A stretch of 64,000 bases of DNA from CAZGSN01 sp964371655 (lineage in GTDB: Bacteria; Desulfobacterota; Binatia; HRBIN30). Below, piece after piece: positions 46,254-54,950 of the stretch (positions are counted from its first letter, which is position 1; each line of letters starts with the position of its first letter). The stretch spans positions 78,281 to 142,280 of the forward strand of contig CAYJOD010000008.1 in assembly GCA_964371655.1 (NCBI GenBank). Direction: 5' to 3'. The notes under the pieces are model-generated. The model saw only the letters and a program-made list of their open reading frames with translations, was not told the DNA's origin and searched no databases. The position numbers and the translations under genes are program-made.

Positions 46254-47990
46254 ATGGCTGACAAGACGTTCGACGCTGTGATCGTCGGCGGCGGCAACAA
46301 GGCGCTGCTGCTGGCGCTCTATCTCATCAAGTATGGCGGCATGAGCGTCGGCATCTTCGAGCGCCGTCACGAAATTGGTGGCTGCCTGGCCACCGAAGAG
46401 CTTTCCGCCCCCGGCTTCCGCGGCAACACCCACGCCAACATCATCCTGCCGTGGTACTACGCGCCGATCTGGCGCGACTTCCCGGAGTTCTGGGACTACG
46501 GCGCGCAGTGGGATCAACACACCTGCAGCGACGGCTTCGTGTTCAAGGACAAGGAGAACTGCCTGGCGATCTACAGCGAGAAGCACGATCCAACCTGGGA
46601 GCGCACCGCTCAGGAGATCGGCCGCTTCTCCAAGAAGGATGCGGAGCTCTGGCTGAAGCTGGCCAAAGTTTCCCAGACCGACGAGTACATGCGCATGCTC
46701 ATCGACAACCTCTTCCTGCCCATCGAGGATCGCATGGGCGACGGGCCCATGATGCGCCAGATGGAGTTCCTCCCGCGCATCGAGGAAGCCGGCGTCACCA
46801 TGGACACCCTGACCCGCTGGATGCAGGGGAACGGCCTGGACGCCTGCCGGGAGTGGATGGAAAGTCCTGAGCTGCAGTCTTGCATCCTGCGCTTCGCGAT
46901 CTCTTCGGTCATCGATATCAACGAACCGAATCTCGGCCACTACACGCTCGGCATGGCGCTGACCTTGCCGACGATCGGTTTCAACCGTGGCGGCACGCAC
47001 CAGATTGCCCACGCCGCGCATCAGCTCCTCGTACAGATGGGTTGCAGCTTCTTCACCAACGGGGAGGTGAAGAAGGCGATCATCGAGAACGGCCGCGCCA
47101 CCGGCATCGAGCTCGCGGATGGCAGCCAGGTCAAGGCGAACAAGATCGTGGTGAGCACTCTCAACCCGAATCAATTGATCTTCGACCTGATCGGCGGGGA
47201 GCACTGCGACGACGTGCTCAAAGCGCGCGTCAAGGCGCTGGAGGACACCTTCGGCTGCCTGATGTGGTACAGCTTCGCCGTCCACGAGGCGCCGAAATAC
47301 AAGGCCGAGGCCTTCAACCCCGACATCCACGAGTGCCAGTGGCTCGGCATGCAACCCGATCCGGACCCGATGCACCAGTCGCGCGAGTGCGCGGCCCAGA
47401 AGCAGTTCAAGTTCCCGGCGATGTCCGACTATGCACCGACGGTCGGCTGCCACAGCCTGGTCGACCCCAGCTTCGCCCCGCCGGGGAAGCACGTCGTGCA
47501 GAACGAGCAGCTCGGTCCCGCCGCGAGCAAGTACACCGAGAAGCAGTGGCTCGAGATCAAGAAGCGCTACGCCGATGAGCTGATCACGATCTGGCAGGAC
47601 TATGCCCCGAACATGACGTGGGACAACGTCATCGGTGTCGATACCAACAGCGCGTTCGATCATCGCCGCATGCGCAACCTGGGCCCGAACGGGACGATGG
47701 CGGGTATCGACCGCTCTCGATCCCAGATCGAGGAGGGCCGCCCCACACCCGAGCTGGCCAACCACCGCACGCCGATCAAGAACCTGTACGCCACCGGCGG
47801 ATGCTGGCACGTCGGCTCGAATGCCGGTTCGACCGAGGCGTACAACTGCTACCGCATCATCGCCAAGGATCTCGGTCTCGGCAAACCGTGGGAAGAGCCG
47901 GGCAAGGAAGAGCCGGACTCGCTGGTCGAGCAGCTGAGGCTCGTTAAGCAGCGGGTACGGTCGTCGGTGAAAGCGCCGGTGCGGGTGTGA
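46254..47990 (+). CDS. FAD-dependent phytoene-desaturase-like oxidoreductase, array gene 3 (type B)
   Basis: A 578-residue protein; ATG 46254 has the best spacing from gaaggag (ATG 46251 also possible). FDAVIVGGGNKALLLALYLI shows the same altered GGGNKA loop as gene 2; then FERRHEIGGCLATEELSAPG, FRGNTHANIILPWYYAPIWR, DFPEFWDYG and, late, GRPTPELANHRTPIKNLYAT with GGCWHVGSNAGSTEAYNCYR. It is followed 19 nt later by type A gene 4, so this module is B then A, whereas the first is A then B. Substrate unknown. Confidence 0.88.
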   Translation: MADKTFDAVIVGGGNKALLLALYLIKYGGMSVGIFERRHEIGGCLATEELSAPGFRGNTHANIILPWYYAPIWRDFPEFWDYGAQWDQHTCSDGFVFKDKENCLAIYSEKHDPTWERTAQEIGRFSKKDAELWLKLAKVSQTDEYMRMLIDNLFLPIEDRMGDGPMMRQMEFLPRIEEAGVTMDTLTRWMQGNGLDACREWMESPELQSCILRFAISSVIDINEPNLGHYTLGMALTLPTIGFNRGGTHQIAHAAHQLLVQMGCSFFTNGEVKKAIIENGRATGIELADGSQVKANKIVVSTLNPNQLIFDLIGGEHCDDVLKARVKALEDTFGCLMWYSFAVHEAPKYKAEAFNPDIHECQWLGMQPDPDPMHQSRECAAQKQFKFPAMSDYAPTVGCHSLVDPSFAPPGKHVVQNEQLGPAASKYTEKQWLEIKKRYADELITIWQDYAPNMTWDNVIGVDTNSAFDHRRMRNLGPNGTMAGIDRSRSQIEEGRPTPELANHRTPIKNLYATGGCWHVGSNAGSTEAYNCYRIIAKDLGLGKPWEEPGKEEPDSLVEQLRLVKQRVRSSVKAPVRV

Positions 47991-48009
47991 GGACGCGATC
48001 TACGAGGGC

Positions 48010-49641
48010 ATGAACATGGCGCAATCCTACGACGTGATCATCATCGGCAGCGGCCCCAACGGACTGGCGATCGCGGCCTATCTCAGCAAGGCAGGGCAGA
48101 AGGTCCTGCTCCTGGAGCGACGCTTCGAAGCGGGAGGCGGGTTGTGCACCGAGCAGGTGACGATTCCCGAGTTCTACCACAACACCCACGCCGTCTACAT
48201 GATGATGGTCGACTACGCGCCGGTCTACAAAGACTTCGACTTCGACGGGCGCGGCGTCCGCCACATCTACCCGGATCTGCAGGTCGCCATGCCGCTCGCC
48301 GATGGTCGCGCCCTCAGCATTTATCGTGATGTCGACAAGACCTGCGCCTCGCTCGCCAAGTTCTCGAAGAAGGACGCCGACGCCTACCGCGGCATGCAGG
48401 CCGACTACGACGAGTTGATGAAGAACATCCTCGGGCCGCAGACCTATGTGCCCATGGACGCGGCGCCGATGATGGCCGCCAAGGCGGAGATGACCGAGCT
48501 CGGCCGCTCCTTGTCCGAGTACACCGAGAAGACCCCGGAAGAGATCGTCTGCGAGCGCTTCGAGAACGAGCACGTGCGCACCCTGATGCTGTACATGGCC
48601 TGCCACTGGGGCCTCGACTACGCGCAGTCCGGCGTCAGCTACATGGTGCCCATCTATCTCAACCGCATGAGCAACTATCGCCTCACGGCCGGTGGCTCGC
48701 ACCGCGTCTCGAGCGCCTTGCTGCGGGCGACGTTCGAGCAAGGTGGACAGATCCGCACCAGTGCGCGCATCAAACGGATCATCGTCGAGAACGGCACCGC
48801 CAAGGGTGTCGAGCTCGAAGACGGTAGCTGCTTCCTGGCGGACAAGGCGGTGGTGAGTACCATCGATACCCATCAGACGTTCCTGGATTACGTCGGCGAG
48901 GACAAGCTGGATCAGGACTTCATCGACATGATCAAGATCTGGCAGTGGGAGAAGTGGAGTCTGTGCGTTCAGCACCTGGCGCTCAACGAGCCGCCGAAGT
49001 TCAAGGCCGCTGAATCCCAACCCGACCTCAATAACGCGTTCATCCACGTCCTCGGCTACGAATGCCTCGCCGACCTCAAGGGGCATTGGGACGCGATGGG
49101 CAACGGTGAGATGCCATCCGGCGCAGGCTTCAACTGCTGCTTCCCGAGCGTTCACGATTCCTACCAGGCACCAGCGGGTAGGGCATCGGCCCTGATCTCA
49201 CAGATGGCGCCGTTCGATCTCAATGACGGCGGCTCCGATCGCTGGCTCAATCACAAGTACCGAGCCGAAGCGGCGCAGCGACAGCTCGCCGTCCTGCAGC
49301 GCTACGCACCTAACCTCACCAAGGAGACGGTGCTGTGGAACTATCTGACCACGCCCGCGGACATTCAGAACAAGTTCCCCAACATGGTGAAGGGAAGTTA
49401 CAAGCAGGGCGCCTATCATCCGCTGCAGATGGGCTACCTGCGACCGAATCAGGATTGCTCGCAATACCGGACCCCGGTGAAGAATCTCTATCTCGGTGGC
49501 GCCAGCGTCGCCCCCGGCGGCATGGTGCTCTTTGGCCCGGGCTACAACTGCGCCAACGCCATTGCCGAGGACTTCGACATCGAGAAGTGGTGGACCGAGC
49601 CCGAGTACATCACCGCGGCGAGAGAGAATGGATATGTTTAG
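48010..49641 (+). CDS. FAD-dependent phytoene-desaturase-like oxidoreductase, array gene 4 (type A)
   Basis: A 543-residue protein from ATG 48010. Canonical FAD motif YDVIIIGSGPNGLAIAAYLS and LLLERRFEAGGGLCTEQ; type A landmarks FYHNTHAVYMMMVDYAPVYK and HWGLDYAQSGVSYMVPIYLN; LEDGSCFLADKAVVSTIDTH; late YHPLQMGYLRPNQDCSQYRT and LYLGGASVAPGGMVLFGPGY. Clear paralogue of gene 1 over its whole length, including CCFPSVHDSYQAPAGRA, which matches gene 1's TFPSVHDSYQAPAGKA. Pairs with gene 3. Intact. Substrate unknown. Confidence 0.9.
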   Translation: MNMAQSYDVIIIGSGPNGLAIAAYLSKAGQKVLLLERRFEAGGGLCTEQVTIPEFYHNTHAVYMMMVDYAPVYKDFDFDGRGVRHIYPDLQVAMPLADGRALSIYRDVDKTCASLAKFSKKDADAYRGMQADYDELMKNILGPQTYVPMDAAPMMAAKAEMTELGRSLSEYTEKTPEEIVCERFENEHVRTLMLYMACHWGLDYAQSGVSYMVPIYLNRMSNYRLTAGGSHRVSSALLRATFEQGGQIRTSARIKRIIVENGTAKGVELEDGSCFLADKAVVSTIDTHQTFLDYVGEDKLDQDFIDMIKIWQWEKWSLCVQHLALNEPPKFKAAESQPDLNNAFIHVLGYECLADLKGHWDAMGNGEMPSGAGFNCCFPSVHDSYQAPAGRASALISQMAPFDLNDGGSDRWLNHKYRAEAAQRQLAVLQRYAPNLTKETVLWNYLTTPADIQNKFPNMVKGSYKQGAYHPLQMGYLRPNQDCSQYRTPVKNLYLGGASVAPGGMVLFGPGYNCANAIAEDFDIEKWWTEPEYITAARENGYV

Positions 49642-49721
49642 TCGGTGGCCAGTGGCCGGTGGCCTGTGGTCGGTAATCAGAAAAACTGACCACTGACCAC
49701 TGACCACTGAACACTGACCCG
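49642..49721. repeat. Palindromic tandem-word repeat (ctgacca family)
   Basis: Left gtcggtggccagtggccggt then ggcctgtggtcgg; right gaccactgaccactgaccac then tgaacactgacc. Word ctgacca (7 bp). Same family as 62290-62385. Confidence 0.68.
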
Positions 49722-49738
49722 GTGATCGGAGGAATTGA

Positions 49739-51460
49739 ATGAGTAAGGACGAACGGTTCGACATCGTCATCATCGGTGCCGGCCCGAACGGGATGGCGAC
49801 GGCGGCCTATCTGGCCAAGAGCGGGCTCAGCGTCTGTGTCCTTGAAGAGCGCACCGAGTGCGGTGGCGCCTGCGAGACTCAGGAACCGATCCCCGGTGTT
49901 CGCATCTACCCGCACGCCATGCTGATGTACGCCTCGCCGGCGCCGGGCTTCGACCAATTGGAGCTACACAAGTACGGCTTCCGCATGACCTGGTATCCCG
50001 ACTACGCGGCGATGGAGAACGTTGCCGCCCTCGCCTGCAGCGATGGTTGGCGGGACATTTCCATGCAGGACAAGATGGGCTGGGCCAAGATCGGTGGGTT
50101 GCTGGGCGGACCGCCATTCACCAAGGAGCTCATGCGCGCGACCTTCTGGTGCCCGCCGCATCCGGCCGAGGTCGAAGTCAGCGACGACAACGTCCCGTAC
50201 ATGCAGGTCTACAAACAATTCCAACCCGACATGTACACGCACCAGCTACGCGAGATGACGATGTTCGATCTCCTCGACGAGCACTGCGAGACCGAGCCCT
50301 TCAAAGCCGCCATGGCGTTCGCCGCCTGGGCCTCCGGCGCCGCCGGCCACTGGGAAGGCGTGGCCATCCCCGCCGCCCTGTGTGTGCAGCTGCTGACGCT
50401 ACCGAACACCGGCCAGAACAGCATCCCGCGCGGTGGCCTGCATGGCTACTTCCACGCCATTCATCGCGCTGCGGTGCACAAGGGCGCGGTCATCCGCACC
50501 TGCTGCCCGGTCGAGGAGATCCTCATCGAGGACGGGCGCGCCGTCGGCGTGCGTCTGCGCGAGACCGCCGCCATGGGCGGAAAAACGATCTGGGCGAACA
50601 AGGCCGTCATTGCCGCGGTCGACGTGCACCAGGCCTTCCTCAAGATGGTCGGCCGCCGTCATTTGGATCCGGGCTTCATTCAGAAGATCAAAGACATCAG
50701 CCTCAAGAACCAAACCCTGTACGTGTCGGTGTTCCACACCAAGAAGCAGCTCACCCTCAAACCCAAGTGGGCCAGAGAGGACCGAGTCCTCGGCGACAAC
50801 AAGCAACCATTCCTCGGCGTCTATCCGTGCGATTCGCGCGAGATCTACTACGAGAATGTCAGGGACGTGGACGGCCGCAAGGGCCAGCCGACAGTGCCGG
50901 CGGAGCGTGCCATGTGGTTCCAGGCACCGCCGCAGAGTTTCGACCCGACCGACTGCCAGGCAAATTATCCGGCCGAGCGCGGCTACATCTCGCAGGCCTA
51001 CGAGATGGCGGTGACGTCGCCCGACTACCACCTCGAAGGCGAGGACGCGCCCGACAAGTACAAGCCGGAAATGGACGCGTACATGCGCAAGGCCTACAGC
51101 CAAATGGTCGACGGTCTCGACGACGACAACGTCATCCACCACTGGAGCGCCACCGGCCGCGATGTCGAGTTCCGCAACAGCGGCATCATCGGCGGCACCT
51201 GGTGCGGTAGCCGTCACGATGAGGACCAGCTGTGGACCAACCGGCCAATCCCGGAGCTGGCGCGCTATCGCACCCCGATCGAAGGCCTCTACCACGCGCA
51301 TCAGACCTCCGGACATCCGGGCGGGCTGTGTCTCATGGCCATCCCGTACAACCTGATGCACATCCTCATCGAGGACGGCGTCGCTGCGCCCGGCGACTGG
51401 TGGTACGCGTCGCCGTGGTACATCCCGCAGTCGGGCAAGATCTCGGCGAAACGCGGCTGA
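49739..51460 (+). CDS. FAD-dependent phytoene-desaturase-like oxidoreductase, array gene 5 (type C)
   Basis: A 573-residue protein, ATG 49739 with ggaggaattga. FDIVIIGAGPNGMATAAYLA, VLEERTECGGACETQE, then type C landmarks GVRIYPHAMLMYASPAPGFD and MQDKMGWAKIGGLLGGPPFT, ATFWCPPHPAEVEVSDDNVP and the late RPIPELARYRTPIEGLYHAH with QTSGHPGGLCLMAIPYNLMH. Unlike type B it has a canonical GxGxxG, but the late motif (PELAxxRTPIxxLY) is shared with type B, so B and C belong together. Closest paralogue: gene 7. Followed by type D gene 6 after 18 nt. Confidence 0.9.
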   Translation: MSKDERFDIVIIGAGPNGMATAAYLAKSGLSVCVLEERTECGGACETQEPIPGVRIYPHAMLMYASPAPGFDQLELHKYGFRMTWYPDYAAMENVAALACSDGWRDISMQDKMGWAKIGGLLGGPPFTKELMRATFWCPPHPAEVEVSDDNVPYMQVYKQFQPDMYTHQLREMTMFDLLDEHCETEPFKAAMAFAAWASGAAGHWEGVAIPAALCVQLLTLPNTGQNSIPRGGLHGYFHAIHRAAVHKGAVIRTCCPVEEILIEDGRAVGVRLRETAAMGGKTIWANKAVIAAVDVHQAFLKMVGRRHLDPGFIQKIKDISLKNQTLYVSVFHTKKQLTLKPKWAREDRVLGDNKQPFLGVYPCDSREIYYENVRDVDGRKGQPTVPAERAMWFQAPPQSFDPTDCQANYPAERGYISQAYEMAVTSPDYHLEGEDAPDKYKPEMDAYMRKAYSQMVDGLDDDNVIHHWSATGRDVEFRNSGIIGGTWCGSRHDEDQLWTNRPIPELARYRTPIEGLYHAHQTSGHPGGLCLMAIPYNLMHILIEDGVAAPGDWWYASPWYIPQSGKISAKRG

Positions 51461-51478
51461 GGCGCAGAAACGAGACGG

Positions 51479-53164
51479 ATGATGAGCAGCTTCAAGTACG
51501 AATCGGAGTTCAAGTTCGACCCGACCAATGTGTTCGGACACATGCAGGAAGAGTTTCCGCAGCAGAGCGAATTCGACGTCGTGATCATCGGTGGCGGACC
51601 CAACGGGCTCATCGCCGGTGCCTACCTCGCCAAAGCCGGCTTGAGTGTGGCCGTGTGCGAGCGCCGCTTCGAGGCCGGCGGCGGTTTGGCAACCGAGGAG
51701 AATCTCTACCCCTGCTACTCGTCCAACCCGCACGTGCTCTACCACATGATGGTCGACTACATGCCGGCGATCCAAGACTTCGAGCTCGACCGTCCGGCTC
51801 TGACGTGGATCAAACCCAATTGCCAGACCGGCATGCGCTTCGAGGACGGCTCCTCGATTCTGCTCGCTCGCATGGTGCAGGACACCAAGGATTCGATCAG
51901 CAAGTATTCGTTCAAGGATGCGGTGACTTTCGGGAAAGTCATCCGCGACTGGCGGCGGATCGTCGACGACATCATCGCTCCGGCGACGTACATCCCGCCG
52001 ATGGCGCCCATCGAGATCACCATGGCCATGCAGCGCACCAAGGTCGGCCAGCAGATGCTGGAGATGGGTGAGCTCAGCCCGCTGCAGCTGATCAACGAGA
52101 CCTTTGAGCACGACAAGGTGCGGGCCCTGCTGCTGTACGCCACCTGCATGTGGGGCCTCGATCCGCGCGAGACCGGGCTCGGCTTCATGGTTCCCCTCAT
52201 GCTCGATCGCGCCATGAATAAATGTTACTGCTACGGGGGTTCCCACAAATTCGGCAGCGCCCTGGCGCGGCAAGTCATCAAGAACGGCGGCACCATCCTC
52301 GAAGCCGCCACCGTCGACAAGATCGTCATGGAGAATGGGCGCGCCGTCGGCGTCCACATCAAGCACGAGGACCGCGTCATCCGCGCCAAAGCCGTGATGT
52401 CGACGCTCGATCCGCAAACCACCTTCGTCGACTTCGTGGGTGCGGAGCATCTCCCGACTTCGCTGCATGACTCGGTCAAGGGCTGGGTCTGGGACAAGTG
52501 GAGCTTCAACACGCTCCACATCGCGGCCGACGAGGCGCCCAACTACGCGTGCGACGACCCGTGGATCAACCAGGCCTTCGCCACCGTCATCGGCATCGAA
52601 GGTGTGGATCAACTTCTCACCCATTGGGAGAACGTCACCAAGGGCAAGCTCGATCTGAACAACTTCGGCGGCCATTCGACTTGCGAGAGCCAGTTCGATC
52701 CCACTCTCAGCGATCGCCCCGGCAAGTTCGTCTCGATGTTCCAGATCCATGCGCCCTACGGGATCGAGGGTGGCTGGGTGAAGCGACGCGAGGAGATCAA
52801 GGCGGCGATGCTGGCGAAGTGGCAGAAGGCAGCGCCGAATCTCACCGGCAAGATCATCAGCACTGCGATGGAGGATCCCGAGGAGATCGAGATCCGCTTC
52901 CCGAACATGCGCCGTGGCTCGATCAAACACGGCGATTACCGGCCGCTGCAGATGGGCTGCTACCGGCCCAATCAGGACTGCTCGAGCACGGGCACGCCGA
53001 TCGAGGGCCTCTACGTGTGCGGCGTGTCCGTGTACCCGGGCGGACTCGTCCTCGGCGGCCCTGGCTACCTCGGTGCCAACAAAGTGGCCGAGGATCTCGG
53101 AGTGAAAAAGTGGTGGAAGCCGACTCCAGCGATGGAGCGCTACATCAAGACTTACTTGGAATGA
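51479..53164 (+). CDS. FAD-dependent phytoene-desaturase-like oxidoreductase, array gene 6 (type D)
   Basis: A 561-residue protein with a 30-residue N-terminal extension (SSFKYESEFKFDPTNVFGHM) before FDVVIIGGGPNGLIAGAYLA. Type D landmarks are CYSSNPHVLYHMMVDYMPAI, PATYIPPMAPIEITMAMQRT, MWGLDPRETGLGFMVPLMLD and MNKCYCYGGSHKFGSAL; late YRPLQMGCYRPNQDCSSTGT and LYVCGVSVYPGGLVLGGPGY, then KKWWKP. The late motif is shared with type A, so A and D belong together. Pairs with type C gene 5; closest paralogue gene 8. Substrate unknown. Confidence 0.9.
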   Translation: MMSSFKYESEFKFDPTNVFGHMQEEFPQQSEFDVVIIGGGPNGLIAGAYLAKAGLSVAVCERRFEAGGGLATEENLYPCYSSNPHVLYHMMVDYMPAIQDFELDRPALTWIKPNCQTGMRFEDGSSILLARMVQDTKDSISKYSFKDAVTFGKVIRDWRRIVDDIIAPATYIPPMAPIEITMAMQRTKVGQQMLEMGELSPLQLINETFEHDKVRALLLYATCMWGLDPRETGLGFMVPLMLDRAMNKCYCYGGSHKFGSALARQVIKNGGTILEAATVDKIVMENGRAVGVHIKHEDRVIRAKAVMSTLDPQTTFVDFVGAEHLPTSLHDSVKGWVWDKWSFNTLHIAADEAPNYACDDPWINQAFATVIGIEGVDQLLTHWENVTKGKLDLNNFGGHSTCESQFDPTLSDRPGKFVSMFQIHAPYGIEGGWVKRREEIKAAMLAKWQKAAPNLTGKIISTAMEDPEEIEIRFPNMRRGSIKHGDYRPLQMGCYRPNQDCSSTGTPIEGLYVCGVSVYPGGLVLGGPGYLGANKVAEDLGVKKWWKPTPAMERYIKTYLE

Positions 53165-53191
53165 GGACTGGCCTTTCGCAAAGGAGAACCG

Positions 53192-54925
53192 ATGGCCCAA
53201 GAAGAACGGTATGATGTCGTCATTGTAGGCGCCGGTCATAACGGCACGACCACCGCGGCGTATCTCGCCAAGTGCGGGCTCAGCGTCTGCGTGCTCGAAG
53301 AGCGGCCCGAGTGTGGGGGCGCCCAGGAGACGGTCGAGCCCATGGCCGGGGTGCGCATTCAGCCGCATGCGATCGGCAACTACGGCGGCTCAGCCCCGGG
53401 ATGGGAGCAGCTCGAGCTGTGGCGCTACGGCTTCCGCATGGATTACGACCCGCGCTACGAGGTGCCGTTCGATCAAGACCGCGGCCCGATGGCTCGCCAT
53501 GGGCTCGTGCCCGTCTCTATGGAAGACAAGATGGGCTGGGCCAAGATCACCGGCCTGCTCAGCGATCCGCCTTGTTTCAAGGACCTGCTGCGTGCCACGT
53601 TCTGGACCCCGCCGCATCCCAGCTACATCGAGCTCGACGAGAACACGATTCCGTACATGCAGGTCTACCGCGACCACATTCCGGAGCTGTGGACCAAAGA
53701 GATGCTCGAATGGACGCTGTTCGATCTCATGGACCAGTACATCGAGAGCGAACCGTTCAAGGTCCACCAGGCCTACATCGCCAACTCGTCCGGTGCCTTC
53801 GGCCACTTTCCGGGGATGGCGATTCCGGCGCTCGAGTCCATCGCCACCGTACTCCCACCGGCGGTTGCCAAGCCCGTCGCCGCGCGCGGCAACATGCACG
53901 GCTACTACCACGCGCTGTTCCGTTGCGCCGTGGCTCACGGGGCGATCTTCCGCTCCTGCTGCCCGGTGGAGGAGATCATCGTCGAGAATGGCCGCGCCGT
54001 GGGCGTGCGCTTGCGCGACGACGCCACCTGGGGTGCGAAGAAGATCTGGGCCAACAAGGCGGTGATCAGCGCCGCGCACATCAAGCCGACGTTCCTCAAG
54101 ATGATTGGCCCGCGTCATCTCGACGCCGGGTTCTTACAGCGCATCAAGGATCTGAGCCTCAAGGGCGGCAGCTTGTACATGGCCCATTTTCTCACCCGTG
54201 AGGAGCTGCGCTACCGGCCGCAATTCAAGTGGCGCAACACGGAGCCGCATGAGTTCACCGGCGGCTTCTACTGCATGGAGTCGAAGGAGATCTACTTCAA
54301 GAACCTCGAGTGCGTGCTCGGCCGCCAGCAGAATCTCGACATTCCGCCGGACGAGGCCATGTGGGGTATGGTCGCCGGGAACCTCTACGATCCGACCCAG
54401 CCGCAGTGCACCCGCGAGGGCTACTACATCAACGGCCCGCTGTGGATGATTGTTCCGACGCCGCAGTATAACGCCGATGGCGTGATGGCGATGGACAAGG
54501 GTCCCGAGGACAAGAAGAAGTGGGACGACTACATGCGCCAATCGCTTTCGTGCATCGTCGAGAATCTCGACGACGACAACCTGGTGCGCATGTGGAGCGA
54601 CAGCCCGTTTGAGCAGGAGTTCCGCAACACCGGCATGCTCGGCGGCTCGTGGTATGGCTCGCGTTGCGACCGCGACCAGTGGTGGAACGAACGGCCGCTG
54701 GCCGAGCTGTCGCGCTACCGGGTGCCTGACATTGAAGGCCTGTACCTGGCGCATCAATCGGCCGCGCATCCGGGCGGCCTGTGCTTGATGGCCGTGGGCT
54801 ACAACCTCATGCACATCCTGATTGAGGATGGTGTCGTCGAGCCCGGACCCTGGTGGTACGCCTCACCCTGGTACATTCCTGAGAAGGGCAAGATCTCTGC
54901 GGCAACCGGGCGGACGGGCGCATAA
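53192..54925 (+). CDS. FAD-dependent phytoene-desaturase-like oxidoreductase, array gene 7 (type C)
   Basis: A 577-residue protein, ATG 53192 with aaaggagaaccg. YDVVIVGAGHNGTTTAAYLA and LEERPECGGAQETVEPMAGV; KMGWAKITGLLSDPPCFKDL, ATFWTPPHPSYIELDENTIP, RGNMHGYYHALFRCAVAHGA and the late IEGLYLAHQSAAHPGGLCLM with AVGYNLMHILIEDG and WWYASPWYIP. Sister of gene 5, with His in the GHNG loop. Gene 8 (type D) follows after a short spacer, so genes 5-6 and 7-8 look like a tandem duplication of a C-D cassette. Confidence 0.9.
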   Translation: MAQEERYDVVIVGAGHNGTTTAAYLAKCGLSVCVLEERPECGGAQETVEPMAGVRIQPHAIGNYGGSAPGWEQLELWRYGFRMDYDPRYEVPFDQDRGPMARHGLVPVSMEDKMGWAKITGLLSDPPCFKDLLRATFWTPPHPSYIELDENTIPYMQVYRDHIPELWTKEMLEWTLFDLMDQYIESEPFKVHQAYIANSSGAFGHFPGMAIPALESIATVLPPAVAKPVAARGNMHGYYHALFRCAVAHGAIFRSCCPVEEIIVENGRAVGVRLRDDATWGAKKIWANKAVISAAHIKPTFLKMIGPRHLDAGFLQRIKDLSLKGGSLYMAHFLTREELRYRPQFKWRNTEPHEFTGGFYCMESKEIYFKNLECVLGRQQNLDIPPDEAMWGMVAGNLYDPTQPQCTREGYYINGPLWMIVPTPQYNADGVMAMDKGPEDKKKWDDYMRQSLSCIVENLDDDNLVRMWSDSPFEQEFRNTGMLGGSWYGSRCDRDQWWNERPLAELSRYRVPDIEGLYLAHQSAAHPGGLCLMAVGYNLMHILIEDGVVEPGPWWYASPWYIPEKGKISAATGRTGA

Positions 54926-54950
54926 GGTCGAGAACGGGAAGGAGGAGCAA

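Noticed and set aside
50399..53368. A 989-codon open frame on the minus strand antisense to array genes 5-7
   Set aside because: It has no recognisable domain and is antisense to three genes with clear flavoenzyme motifs and ribosome sites. Long antisense frames are expected in GC-rich genes with strong third-position bias. The same applies to 43092-45095, 46128-47810, 60463-62265 (minus) and 14723-17155 (plus).
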